From assembly GCA_005791255.1 (NCBI GenBank), contig SXXK01000249.1, positions 1 through 34,044 of the forward strand: a stretch of DNA of 34,044 bases. The letters run 5' to 3'. The translations under genes and the position numbers were made by a program. The notes beneath the pieces were generated by a model. It was given only the letters and a program-made list of their open reading frames with translations. It did no database searches and had not been told where the DNA came from. The stretch comes from Planctomyces sp. GTDB taxonomy: Bacteria > Planctomycetota > Planctomycetia > Planctomycetales > Planctomycetaceae. Positions 14,957 to 23,905 of the stretch are shown one piece after another. Numbering within the stretch: position 1 is the first letter of the stretch; every line of letters starts with the position of its first letter.

Positions 14957-16390
14957 ATGCTCTTCAACTCCTTCGAATTCGCCGTCTTCCTGCCGATCAT
15001 GTTCTTCGCCTGCTGGTACGCCTGCGGCAGCTCATGGCGAATGCAGAATGTCGTTCTGCTGGCCGGCAGCCTCGTCTTCTATGGCTGGTGGGACCCACGC
15101 TTCCTCGGCCTCATGCTGTTCTCTGCTGTACTCGACTTCACCGTCAGCAATCTTATCCACAGCACACAACACCCCGTCGGTCGCAAAGCACTGCTCGGCT
15201 GCAGCCTCGTCATCAACTTCGGTATCCTCGCCGTCTTCAAATACTGCAACTTCTTCATCAGCTCACTCAACGATGCACTCGCACTCGCCGGCTTCAGTCC
15301 AGCCGCCACTCGACTCGATCTGGTTCTGCCCGTAGGCATCAGCTTCTATACCTTCCAGACCGTCAGTGCCTCCATCGACGTCTACCGACGACAACTGCAG
15401 CCCACACGCAATCTCATCGCCTGGCTCGCCTTCATCACCTTCTTTCCCCAACTCGTCGCCGGACCTATCGAAAGAGCAGGGCACCTGCTGCCGCAGTTCC
15501 TCAGCAGCCGCCGCTTCAGCATGACAGCTGCCATCGACGGCTGCCGACAGGCCCTCTGGGGCCTGTTCAAAAAAGTTGTCATCGCCGACAATTGCGCTGC
15601 ACTCGCCAGCCAGGCATTCGAAAACTCCGATCACGCCTCAGCCACCACACTCCTCGCCGGAATCTTCCTGTTCACAATCCAGATCTACTGCGATTTTTCA
15701 GGCTACTCTGACATCGCCGTAGGAGTCGCCCGGTTGTTCGGCTTCTCCCTGATGCAAAACTTTGCCTTCCCATACTTCTCACGCGATATCGCCGAATTCT
15801 GGCGCCGCTGGCACATCTCACTCTCCACCTGGTTCCGCGACTACGTCTACCTGCCACTTGGAGGCAGCCGGTGCTCAAAACCACGCATGATTCGCAAGAC
15901 CATGGCCGTCTTCCTCATCAGCGGATTGTGGCACGGCGCCAACTGGACCTTCCCCGCATGGGGCCTCATCAATGCCCTCTGGTTCCTCCCTCTGCAGCTC
16001 TCCGGATCAGCCCGCCGCTTCGAACCCTTCCCACCAAACGCGCCACTGCTGCCACAGCCCCGCGAAGCCCTGCACATCTTCACCACCTTCCTCATCACCA
16101 TGCTCTCATGGACGTTCTTTCGCGCTGCCTCACTCACTCAGGCCACACAAATCCTTGTCCGCATCTTCACACTCCGCTCCGGCTCCAGCCTGACCGTACC
16201 CTCACATGTCTGGATCCTCGTCGTCGCGTTCCTCACTGCCGAATGGATTCAGCGAGGTCGTACCCACGCACTCGAATTCGCCCCCGACGGACCGCCTCGC
16301 TGGGTCCGCTGGCTCATCTGCTACACCGTCATCTTCCTGCTGCTGAAATTCGGCGGAGAACAGCAGGACTTCATCTACTTCCAGTTCTGA
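14957..16390 (+). CDS. AlgI-type MBOAT membrane-bound O-acyltransferase
   Basis: A 477-residue polytopic inner-membrane protein with about ten hydrophobic segments. MBOAT signatures are clear: SLVFYGWWDPRF near 38, LVLPVGISFYTFQTVS near 122-137, the WRRWHISLSTWFRDYVYLPL region beginning at 282, and the catalytic histidine H326 in SGLWHGANW. AlgI-like members take an acyl group, usually acetyl, from a cytoplasmic donor and pass it across the membrane to a glycan. The SGNH-like partner gene starts 13 bp downstream, the standard two-gene arrangement. The glycan of this locus is the likely substrate, by context only. Confidence 0.9.
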   Translation: MLFNSFEFAVFLPIMFFACWYACGSSWRMQNVVLLAGSLVFYGWWDPRFLGLMLFSAVLDFTVSNLIHSTQHPVGRKALLGCSLVINFGILAVFKYCNFFISSLNDALALAGFSPAATRLDLVLPVGISFYTFQTVSASIDVYRRQLQPTRNLIAWLAFITFFPQLVAGPIERAGHLLPQFLSSRRFSMTAAIDGCRQALWGLFKKVVIADNCAALASQAFENSDHASATTLLAGIFLFTIQIYCDFSGYSDIAVGVARLFGFSLMQNFAFPYFSRDIAEFWRRWHISLSTWFRDYVYLPLGGSRCSKPRMIRKTMAVFLISGLWHGANWTFPAWGLINALWFLPLQLSGSARRFEPFPPNAPLLPQPREALHIFTTFLITMLSWTFFRAASLTQATQILVRIFTLRSGSSLTVPSHVWILVVAFLTAEWIQRGRTHALEFAPDGPPRWVRWLICYTVIFLLLKFGGEQQDFIYFQF

Positions 16391-16403
16391 ATCCCGCACA
16401 CCA

Positions 16404-17600
16404 ATGTCGCAACCGACTCACAGCCACCACACCGACAGCCACACCAGCCAACGCCGGGAACTGGAATTGTTCCTGCTGCGATTGATGCTGTTCGCACTCC
16501 CAATACTGCTCGCTGCCATCCCCGCCTTCACCATTCTCGTTTGGTCCGGTGAAGCCTTCCGCGACCTGCGACCCACACTGCAGCAGTCACTCAAAAACAA
16601 TCGCGGCCTTATCGGCTTCGCATGGAATGAACAAAACTACCCATGGATGAAACATCAGGCACTCCTGATGCTGCCCCGTCAGAATGTCCTTGCCGTCGGC
16701 TCCTCTCGAGTCCTGCAGTTTCGCCGGGAAATGTTCGTCTGCCCCTTTTGGAACGCCGGCTACTCCATCCTTACCACCAGCGACTTCAGCACCTTCCTCT
16801 CCCTGATTCCCGCAGACCGCCGACCACAAACACTGCTCATCGCTCTCGATCAGTGGATGTTCAACTCCGCATGGATCGCTGCAAATGGAAATACCTCTAC
16901 AGATCGCTGGACACAAAACCCTTCCCACGACCTCAGAACCGGCCTCCGACTGCTGCCCGATGTGCTCGCTGACGTCGCCCGCAGACGCATCGAAATCAGC
17001 CCGCTGCTGCAGCATCGCCCGGATGCCCCCTGGGGCCTGAATGCCTGGCAGAACGCCAAAGGATTTCGACCCGATGGCTCCTTCGCCTACGGTCGACAGG
17101 TCCTGCAACGACTTGACGAGGATCCCCGCACCCCGGATTTTCAGTTCGCCGGAACACTCAAACGCATTGCCAGTGGCACCGACCGATTTCAGTTCGGCGA
17201 CATACCCGATTCACAGGCTCTTAACAGTCTGCAAAAGCTGCTGCGGACCTGCTCAGAACTCGACATCCACGTCGTCGCATTCCTGCCGCCATTCGCAGAC
17301 ACCGTCAGCAACGCCCTGCAACAATCAGGTCGGCACCAGTACATCGAACAACTGCCCGCTGCACTCCGTCAGATCTTCAGCAGCACCAGCCACGAACTCC
17401 ACTGCTTCCCAAATCTCGCCAGCATCGGAGCCGACGACAGCGAAGCCATCGATGGATTCCACGCCGGAGAAAAAGCTGCGCTCCGACAACTGCTCCATAT
17501 GCTGCAGCAGGGATCCCGACTGAATCAGTGCTGCAACACCGATCAGCTCACCCGCGACCTCGCCGCCGCACCAAATGCCCTCGAAGTCTACCCCCGCTGA
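16404..17600 (+). CDS. Membrane-anchored SGNH/AlgJ-AlgX-like partner of the MBOAT protein
   Basis: A 398-residue protein with one N-terminal transmembrane helix (~22-48) after a His-rich cytoplasmic start; the rest would be periplasmic. VGSSRVLQFR (98-107) looks like the SGNH nucleophile block with Ser100 or Ser101. D350 and H353 in DGFHAGE near the C-terminus are the expected Asp-His pair. Proteins of this kind complete the O-acetylation begun by an AlgI-type MBOAT protein. The gene ends the + strand operon; only 6 bp separate its stop from the convergent methyltransferase gene. No strong similarity to a named family is claimed beyond the motif pattern and position. Confidence 0.7.
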   Translation: MSQPTHSHHTDSHTSQRRELELFLLRLMLFALPILLAAIPAFTILVWSGEAFRDLRPTLQQSLKNNRGLIGFAWNEQNYPWMKHQALLMLPRQNVLAVGSSRVLQFRREMFVCPFWNAGYSILTTSDFSTFLSLIPADRRPQTLLIALDQWMFNSAWIAANGNTSTDRWTQNPSHDLRTGLRLLPDVLADVARRRIEISPLLQHRPDAPWGLNAWQNAKGFRPDGSFAYGRQVLQRLDEDPRTPDFQFAGTLKRIASGTDRFQFGDIPDSQALNSLQKLLRTCSELDIHVVAFLPPFADTVSNALQQSGRHQYIEQLPAALRQIFSSTSHELHCFPNLASIGADDSEAIDGFHAGEKAALRQLLHMLQQGSRLNQCCNTDQLTRDLAAAPNALEVYPR

Positions 17601-17606
17601 ACTCCA

Positions 17607-18503
17607 CTAAGCTGCACGACGCTGCGATGCAACTGACGCGTCGCTGCCAGCAGCCGACTTCGCTGCTGCCGCTTTCCGCAACACCGCATACATCGTGTCA
17701 CTCGTCGGCAGACAGTCCAGAAATCCCTGCGAAACCTCAAACCCCGACTCCAGCGCCAGACGACGCAGGGTCGTCGGAGTAAAATAGTTCACGTGATCCG
17801 GATACCGAAAACCACACCAGCGGCCACCACGCAAAATTCGATTCACACACGCAAAATTCGGTACCTTCAACACCACCATGCCGTCCCGCGACAGCACCCC
17901 ATGCAGCTTCTTCAGCAACACCAGCGGCTGAGCCTCATGCTCCAGAAAGGATGACATGATCACCAGATCCACACTCTCAGCACCAAACTGCCCCGCACCA
18001 TCCACCGCATTTGCAAATACCACCCGACCACCCGTGCCCGCACACGTCTCGTGAGCCAGCCTCGCCAAATGCGCTGACACCTCGATCCCCAGCGGAATAA
18101 TCCCCCGACCCACCGCCGCAAAACGCCCCTGCAAATCCTGCAGCAAATCAGCCGCCGCACAGCCAATGTCCAGAATCCGCATCGGCTGGTCATCCGGCAA
18201 AACCGCACACAACTGCTGCGCCAACGTAAAAAAACGGTTCCGACGCGGAAACAGTCGCAGCTTCAGCCCCGCCGCCGCCAAAGACAGCTTCGACAACAAC
18301 GGCTCCGCAGACTTCCGCCGCTCCTTCTCAGCCGCCGATGTCACCTCCCACGCATGCTCACTCGTCAATGCTTCATACGAAGGTGGATTCGCCAGAAAAA
18401 CAAACCCCGTCTCCTCACAACGCACGACCTGCCACTCGCCCGAACGAAACGCCGTCGGTCGCACGCGAGTCACCCGGCCCAAAATCGGACACAACAGTTC
18501 CAT
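17607..18503 (-). CDS. Class I SAM-dependent methyltransferase
   Basis: A 298-residue Methyltransf_23-like enzyme. SAM-binding motif I is ILDIGCAAADLL (110-121), an acidic residue follows in LGIEVS, and SSFLEHEAQPLVLLKKL with VVLKVPNF completes the fold. The PDHVNYFTPTTLRRL stretch near the C-terminal side is typical of methyltransferases in polysaccharide and other glycan loci. The N-terminal ~90 residues precede the Rossmann core. It lies convergent to the glycan operon and 129 bp downstream of the GNAT gene, so it may belong to either unit functionally. Substrate unknown. The ATG at 18503 has GGGAGG about 10 nt upstream. Confidence 0.83.
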   Translation of the reverse strand: MELLCPILGRVTRVRPTAFRSGEWQVVRCEETGFVFLANPPSYEALTSEHAWEVTSAAEKERRKSAEPLLSKLSLAAAGLKLRLFPRRNRFFTLAQQLCAVLPDDQPMRILDIGCAAADLLQDLQGRFAAVGRGIIPLGIEVSAHLARLAHETCAGTGGRVVFANAVDGAGQFGAESVDLVIMSSFLEHEAQPLVLLKKLHGVLSRDGMVVLKVPNFACVNRILRGGRWCGFRYPDHVNYFTPTTLRRLALESGFEVSQGFLDCLPTSDTMYAVLRKAAAAKSAAGSDASVASQRRAA

Positions 18504-18632
18504 CGCTACCCAGCCTCCCTGAAATCTCGACGCACATCCGCCAGCCTCCCGCCAGCCACAGCCACCCGGAAATCTACCCCAAATTGCACCCCCCTGACCA
18601 GTTCAGTTTCACATCGGAAAACACCACAGTCC

Positions 18633-19100
18633 TCAACTCAGCCGCCGCACAAACGAAACCTTCCCATCCCCGTCAGCAAAATAATCCGGAATCCGCGCCA
18701 CCTCCGCATATCCATGGCTGCGGTAAAACTGCCGAGTCCTCTCAAAACTGCCCTGATCGCTGGTCTCTATCAGCAGCAAACGACCACCCCGCTCCCGCAC
18801 CCAATCCTCCACTGCCCGCAGCATCCGCGCACCAATCCCACGACGCTGCTCCGCGCCGTCCACCGCTATCATCTGCAGCTCCCACACACGGTCTGCAAAC
18901 GGACGCTCCGTAAAACACACCACACCACGCAATACACCACCCGACTCATACACCAGTATCGTCTGCTCACTCGACTCGCCAGCCGCAAAATGACCCTCCA
19001 GCATCCCCGCAACCGCACCCAACTCCTCCCCCCGAAATAATCCGCTGCTCTGCGAAACCCTCAGAAATTCCGACACATCCGACGCATTCACCGCTCGCAT
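18633..19100 (-). CDS. GNAT family N-acetyltransferase
   Basis: A 155-residue GCN5-related acetyltransferase. The acetyl-CoA binding loop QRRGIG lies at 85-90 after the LQMIAVD strand, and the C-terminal FYRSHGYAEV block is typical. Substrate is unknown. The ATG at 19100 is used; it lies 1 nt after the stop of the SWIM-protein gene (TGAGATG), suggesting coupling. The frame stays open to 19154, which would overlap that gene. Confidence 0.85.
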   Translation of the reverse strand: MRAVNASDVSEFLRVSQSSGLFRGEELGAVAGMLEGHFAAGESSEQTILVYESGGVLRGVVCFTERPFADRVWELQMIAVDGAEQRRGIGARMLRAVEDWVRERGGRLLLIETSDQGSFERTRQFYRSHGYAEVARIPDYFADGDGKVSFVRRLS

Positions 19101-19101
19101 C

Positions 19102-20106
19102 TCAACCACCGGACCGCCCCTTTCCGCTGCCACCGGCCCCTGACTTTTCCCCAATCTTCTTCGCCAGATCCTGCGAAACTCTCTTCACGGATTTTTTGAC
19201 TGCCTTCTTCGCAGCTTTTTCCCCTGCCGTCTTGGCAGCCTTCTTCACCACCGCCCGCTCCGCCACCTTCCCCACAGCCTTCCCCGCCCCCGCCTTCGCC
19301 GCTTTCTTCACCCCCTTTTTGACCGCTCCTGCACCCATCCGCTCAACCGCACCCACTCCGCCCATCTCCAGCTCAATCCCAAAAATACTGCCCAGATCTC
19401 CCTCCGCAAACTCACCCTGCGATGACACCCCCAGTGCCTCATCCAGCGCCGCAGCAGCTCCCGCCCGCCCAGGCAGCTCCAGATGATCCACATTCCGCAG
19501 CCGAAACAACAACTCAGGCTGCTGATCCAGACGCACCGCCACCCCATAAAACACCGCCGCTATGTGCTTGCATACTCCCGCCGCATCCGGACAACTGCAG
19601 CTCATCGAAATTTCACTCTTCTCCGGAAATAACCCCCCACGCTCCTGCGTCAGTCGAGTCATCACCTGAGTACTGAAACGCCCCTGCAACAGCTCCAGCA
19701 GCGTCTCAATGCCGCTGGCACAATCCCTCTGTATCGCCTTCCACGTTTTGCTGCTCAATGTGCCGATCCTGATCGTCACAGTGTAAGCCTCACTGCCTCC
19801 CACAATCGCTCGCACTCGACCACTCTCAATCACCAGATCCGCCACCGAACCACTCCGCACATACGTCGCACCCCGCGGCAGACGATTGGCAATCGAACTG
19901 TACCGGTCCAGATTCTCACACCACTTCTTCCCCCAAAACGTCTTCGCGAGCTCTCGACCCACTGCCTGCACCGGACAGGGATCACGCCCCTCCTTCTTCG
20001 CCAGCTTCGCCGCAGCCCTGCGACCAAGCTCTTTCTTCTCAGAAACCGACACATAAGGCCCCCAGCCACCACCCCAGTCCCCACTCCCACGGCCATACCG
20101 CGACAT
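19102..20106 (-). CDS. SWIM zinc-finger protein with histone-H1-like Lys/Ala-rich tail
   Basis: A 334-residue protein in three parts. The Gly/Trp-rich start leads into a ~150-residue domain (WGKKWCENLDRYSSIANRLPRG, then SEAYTVTIRI) common in SWIM proteins. The SWIM motif follows: C170, C172, C179 and H181 in CSCPDAAGVCKHIAAV, expected to bind zinc. Residues ~258-334 are almost only Lys, Ala, Gly and Val, with AAKKAVKKSVK-type repeats like the C-terminal tail of histone H1. SWIM proteins are often found next to SNF2-family helicases, as here (34 bp downstream of one), and probably work with them on nucleic acid. The ATG at 20106 has GAGGGAG 7 nt upstream. Confidence 0.85.
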   Translation of the reverse strand: MSRYGRGSGDWGGGWGPYVSVSEKKELGRRAAAKLAKKEGRDPCPVQAVGRELAKTFWGKKWCENLDRYSSIANRLPRGATYVRSGSVADLVIESGRVRAIVGGSEAYTVTIRIGTLSSKTWKAIQRDCASGIETLLELLQGRFSTQVMTRLTQERGGLFPEKSEISMSCSCPDAAGVCKHIAAVFYGVAVRLDQQPELLFRLRNVDHLELPGRAGAAAALDEALGVSSQGEFAEGDLGSIFGIELEMGGVGAVERMGAGAVKKGVKKAAKAGAGKAVGKVAERAVVKKAAKTAGEKAAKKAVKKSVKRVSQDLAKKIGEKSGAGGSGKGRSGG

Positions 20107-20113
20107 CACAACA

Positions 20114-20120
20114 CTCCCTC
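20114..20120 (-). promoter_or_regulatory. Ribosome-binding site of the SWIM-protein gene
   Basis: GAGGGAG on the - strand lies 7 nt before the ATG at 20106 and rules against the GTG one codon earlier. Confidence 0.6.
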
Positions 20121-20140
20121 TGACAACTCACAAAATTCCC

Positions 20141-22870
20141 TCAAACCACCGTCGCCCGCTCCAGATCCAGCGACACAAATTTCAGCAGCTCATCATCCTT
20201 CATCTCAGTCAGCTTCACACCACCGTCACCATCCAGAATCTGAGCCGCCAGCTCACGCTTCCCCGCAATCATCTCATCGATCCGCTCCTCAACCGTGCCC
20301 CGGCACACAAACTTGTGCACCAGCACATTCCGCTGCTGTCCAATTCGGAATGCCCGGTCCGTTGCCTGATTCTCTACCGCCGGATTCCACCATCGATCAA
20401 AATGCACCACGTGCGATGCCGCTGTCAGATTCAAACCTGCACCACCCGCCTTCAGCGAGATCACAAAAAAAGACCGCCTCATATCATTCTGAAATTCCTT
20501 CACCAGCTCACTCCGACGCTTCACCGGTGTTCCCCCGTGCAGCACCAGTCCTGGCTGCCCAAAGACACCCCGCAAAAACTCAGCCAATGGCTCACAAAGC
20601 GACTGAAACTGAGTAAACACAAGCACCTTCTCCTGCCGCGCCCGAATCGGTTCACACAGCTGCCGCAAACGCTCAAACTTGGCACTGTGCTCCGGCACAT
20701 ACTCGCCCCCATCCAGAAACTGCGCCGGATGATTGCAAATCTGCTTGAACTGCAGCAGCGATGACAACACCAGACCCCGACGCTGCATCCCGTCCACACG
20801 CTTCAACTGCTGCTGCAGATCCGACACCACCCCCGCATACAGCGTTGCCTGCTGCGGCGTCAGACCACACTCCGCACGCATCTCGATCTTCTCCGGAAGA
20901 TCCCGCGAAATCTCCGGATCCGTCTTCTGACGACGCAGAATGTACGGCTGCACCAGCCGACGCAGACCCGCATACGCCTGACCATCACCCTGCTCACTCA
21001 ATCTCTTCAAATAACGCCGAAACTCGGTCACACCGCCCAGCAAACCCGGACTGCAAAAGTCAAACAATGACCACAATTCCCCCACATGGTTCTCAATCGG
21101 AGTCCCCGTCATCACCAGCCGACGAGCAGACTTCAAACCCTTCACGGCCTTCGTCTGAGCCGCCTCGGAATTCTTGATCGCCTGAGCCTCGTCAAGAATA
21201 ATCAGGGACCACTGCAACTGCTTCAGCCACGCCTGCCGACGCACCATCCCATAGCTGATCACCACCAGATCACAATCCGCAAAACCAGCCTCCGGATCAG
21301 CCGTCCGACGTCGCAGCTCCTCAGCTGACATCTCCGATCCATGCACCAGACACACCGTCAGACCCGGAGCAAATCGAGCCGCCTCCTGCTTCCAGTTCCC
21401 CAGCAGTGACGCCGGAACAATCAGCAGACTCGGAGCACTCCGACGCCTCCCAGCCAGCCGCTTTCGCTGCAACAGCAGATCCAGAATCTGAATCGTCTTG
21501 CCCAAACCCATGTCGTCCGCCAGACACGCCCCCAAACCCAGCTCCGTCATAAACCACAGCCACTGCACACCACGCACCTGATACGGACGCAGCGTCGCCC
21601 GCAAATCACGACCCGGTTCACAACCGCTGCCATCCGCCTCCGCACCCGACGCACGCATCCGCTGCAATGTCTCACGCAGCCAGCCACCCGCCTCAAACCT
21701 CGTCCACTCCGCCACAACACCTGCCACAACTTCACTGCCCGAAATCGCAGCACCCGCCAGCAGTCGCATCCCCTGCACAATCTCCAAACCGTCCGGATTC
21801 GCCGCACGCACCTTCTTCCAGTGATTCAGCGCCTCACGTATCCGCTCCTGATCCACCTCCACCCACTTGCCACGCAGCAACTGCAACCCCGGAGCCCCCT
21901 TCAGCAACTGCTTCAGCTCCAACTCCGACAACGCCTCACCATCAACCACCACCTCCGGACGAAAATCCAGCAAACTGTCCAGACCCACCTGCGACGGCGC
22001 ACTGCTGCCAATCTTCACCTGCACCTGTGGCCGTGACCGCCGACGCGCCGCCCACCAGTTCGGCAGACGGATCACCACCCCCGCCGACTCCATCAGCGGC
22101 GATTCCTGCAAAAACTGATATGCCTCCGACACAGACCAGGCCTGCGGAGCAAACAGTCGCTTCGATTTCAAAAGCTCCGCCACCACCGCTGAACCAGCCG
22201 CAGCACGCCGCACAGGCTCCAGCAGTCGCTCCAGCTGACCACCGTCGCCCTCAGCCACACTCTGCTTCAACGCCTCTGCCAATGGTCGATGCGCCGGTTT
22301 GGCCTGCACCGATACCCGATGCGAATACGTCGCCAGAAATGCAAACGGTCGCTCCGCATCCCGCTTGTTCTCAGCCAGATGAAACGTCACCCGACCCACC
22401 TGATGCGCCAGCGGATTCAGACGACGCAGCCACGCCTGAACACCCTCGGGATCATTCTCACCACTCTCCGCCACATACTCACACAACTCACCCCACAACC
22501 CACGCAGCAGTCCCGCCGTCAGATACTCCAGTCCCATCATTGGCGGCGCTGACCCCACCAGCACCTGCAGCTCACCCTCCTCAGGACACGGTAACTCCCT
22601 CCAACCTGCCCCCGGCAGCACATCCGCATAACACACGGCACGAAAAAATACCCGCACCCACTCACGCCAGTACGCCAGTGATGCCGGTAACTCCCCCGGC
22701 CAGTGCGACAATGACAACTCCACCAGACCCGCAGCCGTCGACACCGCAAACTGCTCACTCAGTCGCACCCACTGCGATTCAGTCACACGACCCGTATCAA
22801 CTCCCTCGTCACAAATCAGCCGCAAACAACCGTCCGGACCAATCGCCACCGCGTTCCATCGCTCAGACAT
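20141..22870 (-). CDS. SNF2-family (Snf2/Rad54-like) DEAD/DEAH helicase-type ATPase
   Basis: A 909-residue ATPase. Residues 1-~420 are a bacterial SNF2-associated region. The ATPase core contains LADDMGLGKTIQ (Walker A, about 450-460), DEAQAIKN (motif II, from 560) and GTPIENHVGELWSLFDF (motif III). The C-terminal helicase lobe has VLHGGTPVKRRSELV, LKAGGAGLNLTAA and DRAFRIGQ. Such proteins translocate on double-stranded DNA. Bacterial members are widespread, often beside a SWIM protein, and their exact role is poorly defined. The start is uncertain: the ATG at 22870 is used, one at 22885 is possible, and the frame is open to 22909. The gap to the WD40 gene upstream is 51 bp. Confidence 0.93.
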   Translation of the reverse strand: MSERWNAVAIGPDGCLRLICDEGVDTGRVTESQWVRLSEQFAVSTAAGLVELSLSHWPGELPASLAYWREWVRVFFRAVCYADVLPGAGWRELPCPEEGELQVLVGSAPPMMGLEYLTAGLLRGLWGELCEYVAESGENDPEGVQAWLRRLNPLAHQVGRVTFHLAENKRDAERPFAFLATYSHRVSVQAKPAHRPLAEALKQSVAEGDGGQLERLLEPVRRAAAGSAVVAELLKSKRLFAPQAWSVSEAYQFLQESPLMESAGVVIRLPNWWAARRRSRPQVQVKIGSSAPSQVGLDSLLDFRPEVVVDGEALSELELKQLLKGAPGLQLLRGKWVEVDQERIREALNHWKKVRAANPDGLEIVQGMRLLAGAAISGSEVVAGVVAEWTRFEAGGWLRETLQRMRASGAEADGSGCEPGRDLRATLRPYQVRGVQWLWFMTELGLGACLADDMGLGKTIQILDLLLQRKRLAGRRRSAPSLLIVPASLLGNWKQEAARFAPGLTVCLVHGSEMSAEELRRRTADPEAGFADCDLVVISYGMVRRQAWLKQLQWSLIILDEAQAIKNSEAAQTKAVKGLKSARRLVMTGTPIENHVGELWSLFDFCSPGLLGGVTEFRRYLKRLSEQGDGQAYAGLRRLVQPYILRRQKTDPEISRDLPEKIEMRAECGLTPQQATLYAGVVSDLQQQLKRVDGMQRRGLVLSSLLQFKQICNHPAQFLDGGEYVPEHSAKFERLRQLCEPIRARQEKVLVFTQFQSLCEPLAEFLRGVFGQPGLVLHGGTPVKRRSELVKEFQNDMRRSFFVISLKAGGAGLNLTAASHVVHFDRWWNPAVENQATDRAFRIGQQRNVLVHKFVCRGTVEERIDEMIAGKRELAAQILDGDGGVKLTEMKDDELLKFVSLDLERATVV

Positions 22871-22921
22871 CCCACGCTTTCCCATCTCATTGCACAAACA
22901 CAAAACCAACTCACAGCAACA

Positions 22922-23905
22922 TCAGCCCCGCATCTGCCAGCACCGCAGATGCCCGTCAAAATGTGCGGTAAACAAATCCGTCCCGGCAGGATGCAGGTCA
23001 CAGTCAAAGATGTGATCCGGAGTCGTCAGCAGGTGAAACACGTCCTCCGCTCCCGGCTGCCAAAACCCAATCTCCTTTTCCAGCACACCAATCATAAATC
23101 CGCTGGGATGATATACGGCACGCCACATCGTTGCATCAAGGTCCTTCTGACGACACTCCTGCAGCGGCAGTTTCTCTCCCGTCGCCCAGTCAAACGACAT
23201 CGCCACGCCACGACGATTGCCCGCCGGTGCGTTCGAAACCTTATGCAGCCCCGATACCGTCACGCGACCCACGTCCGGACTAAACGACAATCCAATCGCT
23301 CCGCCAAACGGAGCAATGTCGCCCACATGCGAAAACATCGCCCCCGCATCAAACTTCCGCAGGACCTCACCATCAACCATTCGCCAATGCAGCACATTCC
23401 CCCGAATGTCTCCACTCACCAGCTCTCCGGCACCCGGCACAAACTGCAAACAATACGGCAGATCCACATGACCCGAAAACTCACGCACCAGACTGCCATC
23501 CGCCGCCGACCAAATCTTCACCAGACTGTCGTTGCCACAACTGGCCACCCATGCCCCGTCAGCACTCACCGCCAAACAACGCAGCCAGCCACGATGAGCC
23601 TGCACGGAACGCACCGGTGGCACCGACCCGGACAACACATCCCAGCACAACAGCCGCCCGTCATAGCCACCCGAATACAACAGCCTGCCGTCCGGTGAAA
23701 ATGCCACCGACCGCACCCAGTTCTCATGACCAGCCAGCGACACCCGCTCCCCAGTCAGCACCTCCCACCGCTGCACCGTACCGTCAGTCGCACCCGCCAC
23801 CACATAGTGCCCCGTCGGATCAGCACGACAGCACAACAGCCGCGCCGTATACGGATAATCCCGCCGCAGCTTCGCCAGCCTCGGGTCCACAGTCACCGTC
23901 CTCAT
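22922..23905 (-). CDS. WD40 beta-propeller protein
   Basis: A 327-residue protein made of about seven WD40 blades without a signal peptide. Clear units are GTVQRWEVLTGERV, GHENWVRSVAFSPDGRLLYSGGYDGRLLCWDV, AHRGWLRCLAVSADG with VKIWSAADGSLV, and a closing HFDGHLRCWQM. It is probably a cytoplasmic protein-interaction scaffold. The ATG overlaps the stop of the upstream DUF1501 gene by 4 bp, so it is likely co-translated. The blades between residues ~190 and 280 are degenerate. Its partner is unknown, though the PSD1/DUF1501 pair is the closest candidate. Confidence 0.88.
   Translation of the reverse strand: MRTVTVDPRLAKLRRDYPYTARLLCCRADPTGHYVVAGATDGTVQRWEVLTGERVSLAGHENWVRSVAFSPDGRLLYSGGYDGRLLCWDVLSGSVPPVRSVQAHRGWLRCLAVSADGAWVASCGNDSLVKIWSAADGSLVREFSGHVDLPYCLQFVPGAGELVSGDIRGNVLHWRMVDGEVLRKFDAGAMFSHVGDIAPFGGAIGLSFSPDVGRVTVSGLHKVSNAPAGNRRGVAMSFDWATGEKLPLQECRQKDLDATMWRAVYHPSGFMIGVLEKEIGFWQPGAEDVFHLLTTPDHIFDCDLHPAGTDLFTAHFDGHLRCWQMRG

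Noticed and set aside
17607-22870. SNF2, SWIM and methyltransferase as an antiphage defence island
   Set aside because: The methyltransferase is a small Methyltransf_23 type, not a DNA methylase; no nuclease or phospholipase-D partner is present; and SNF2-SWIM pairs are common in ordinary chromosomes.
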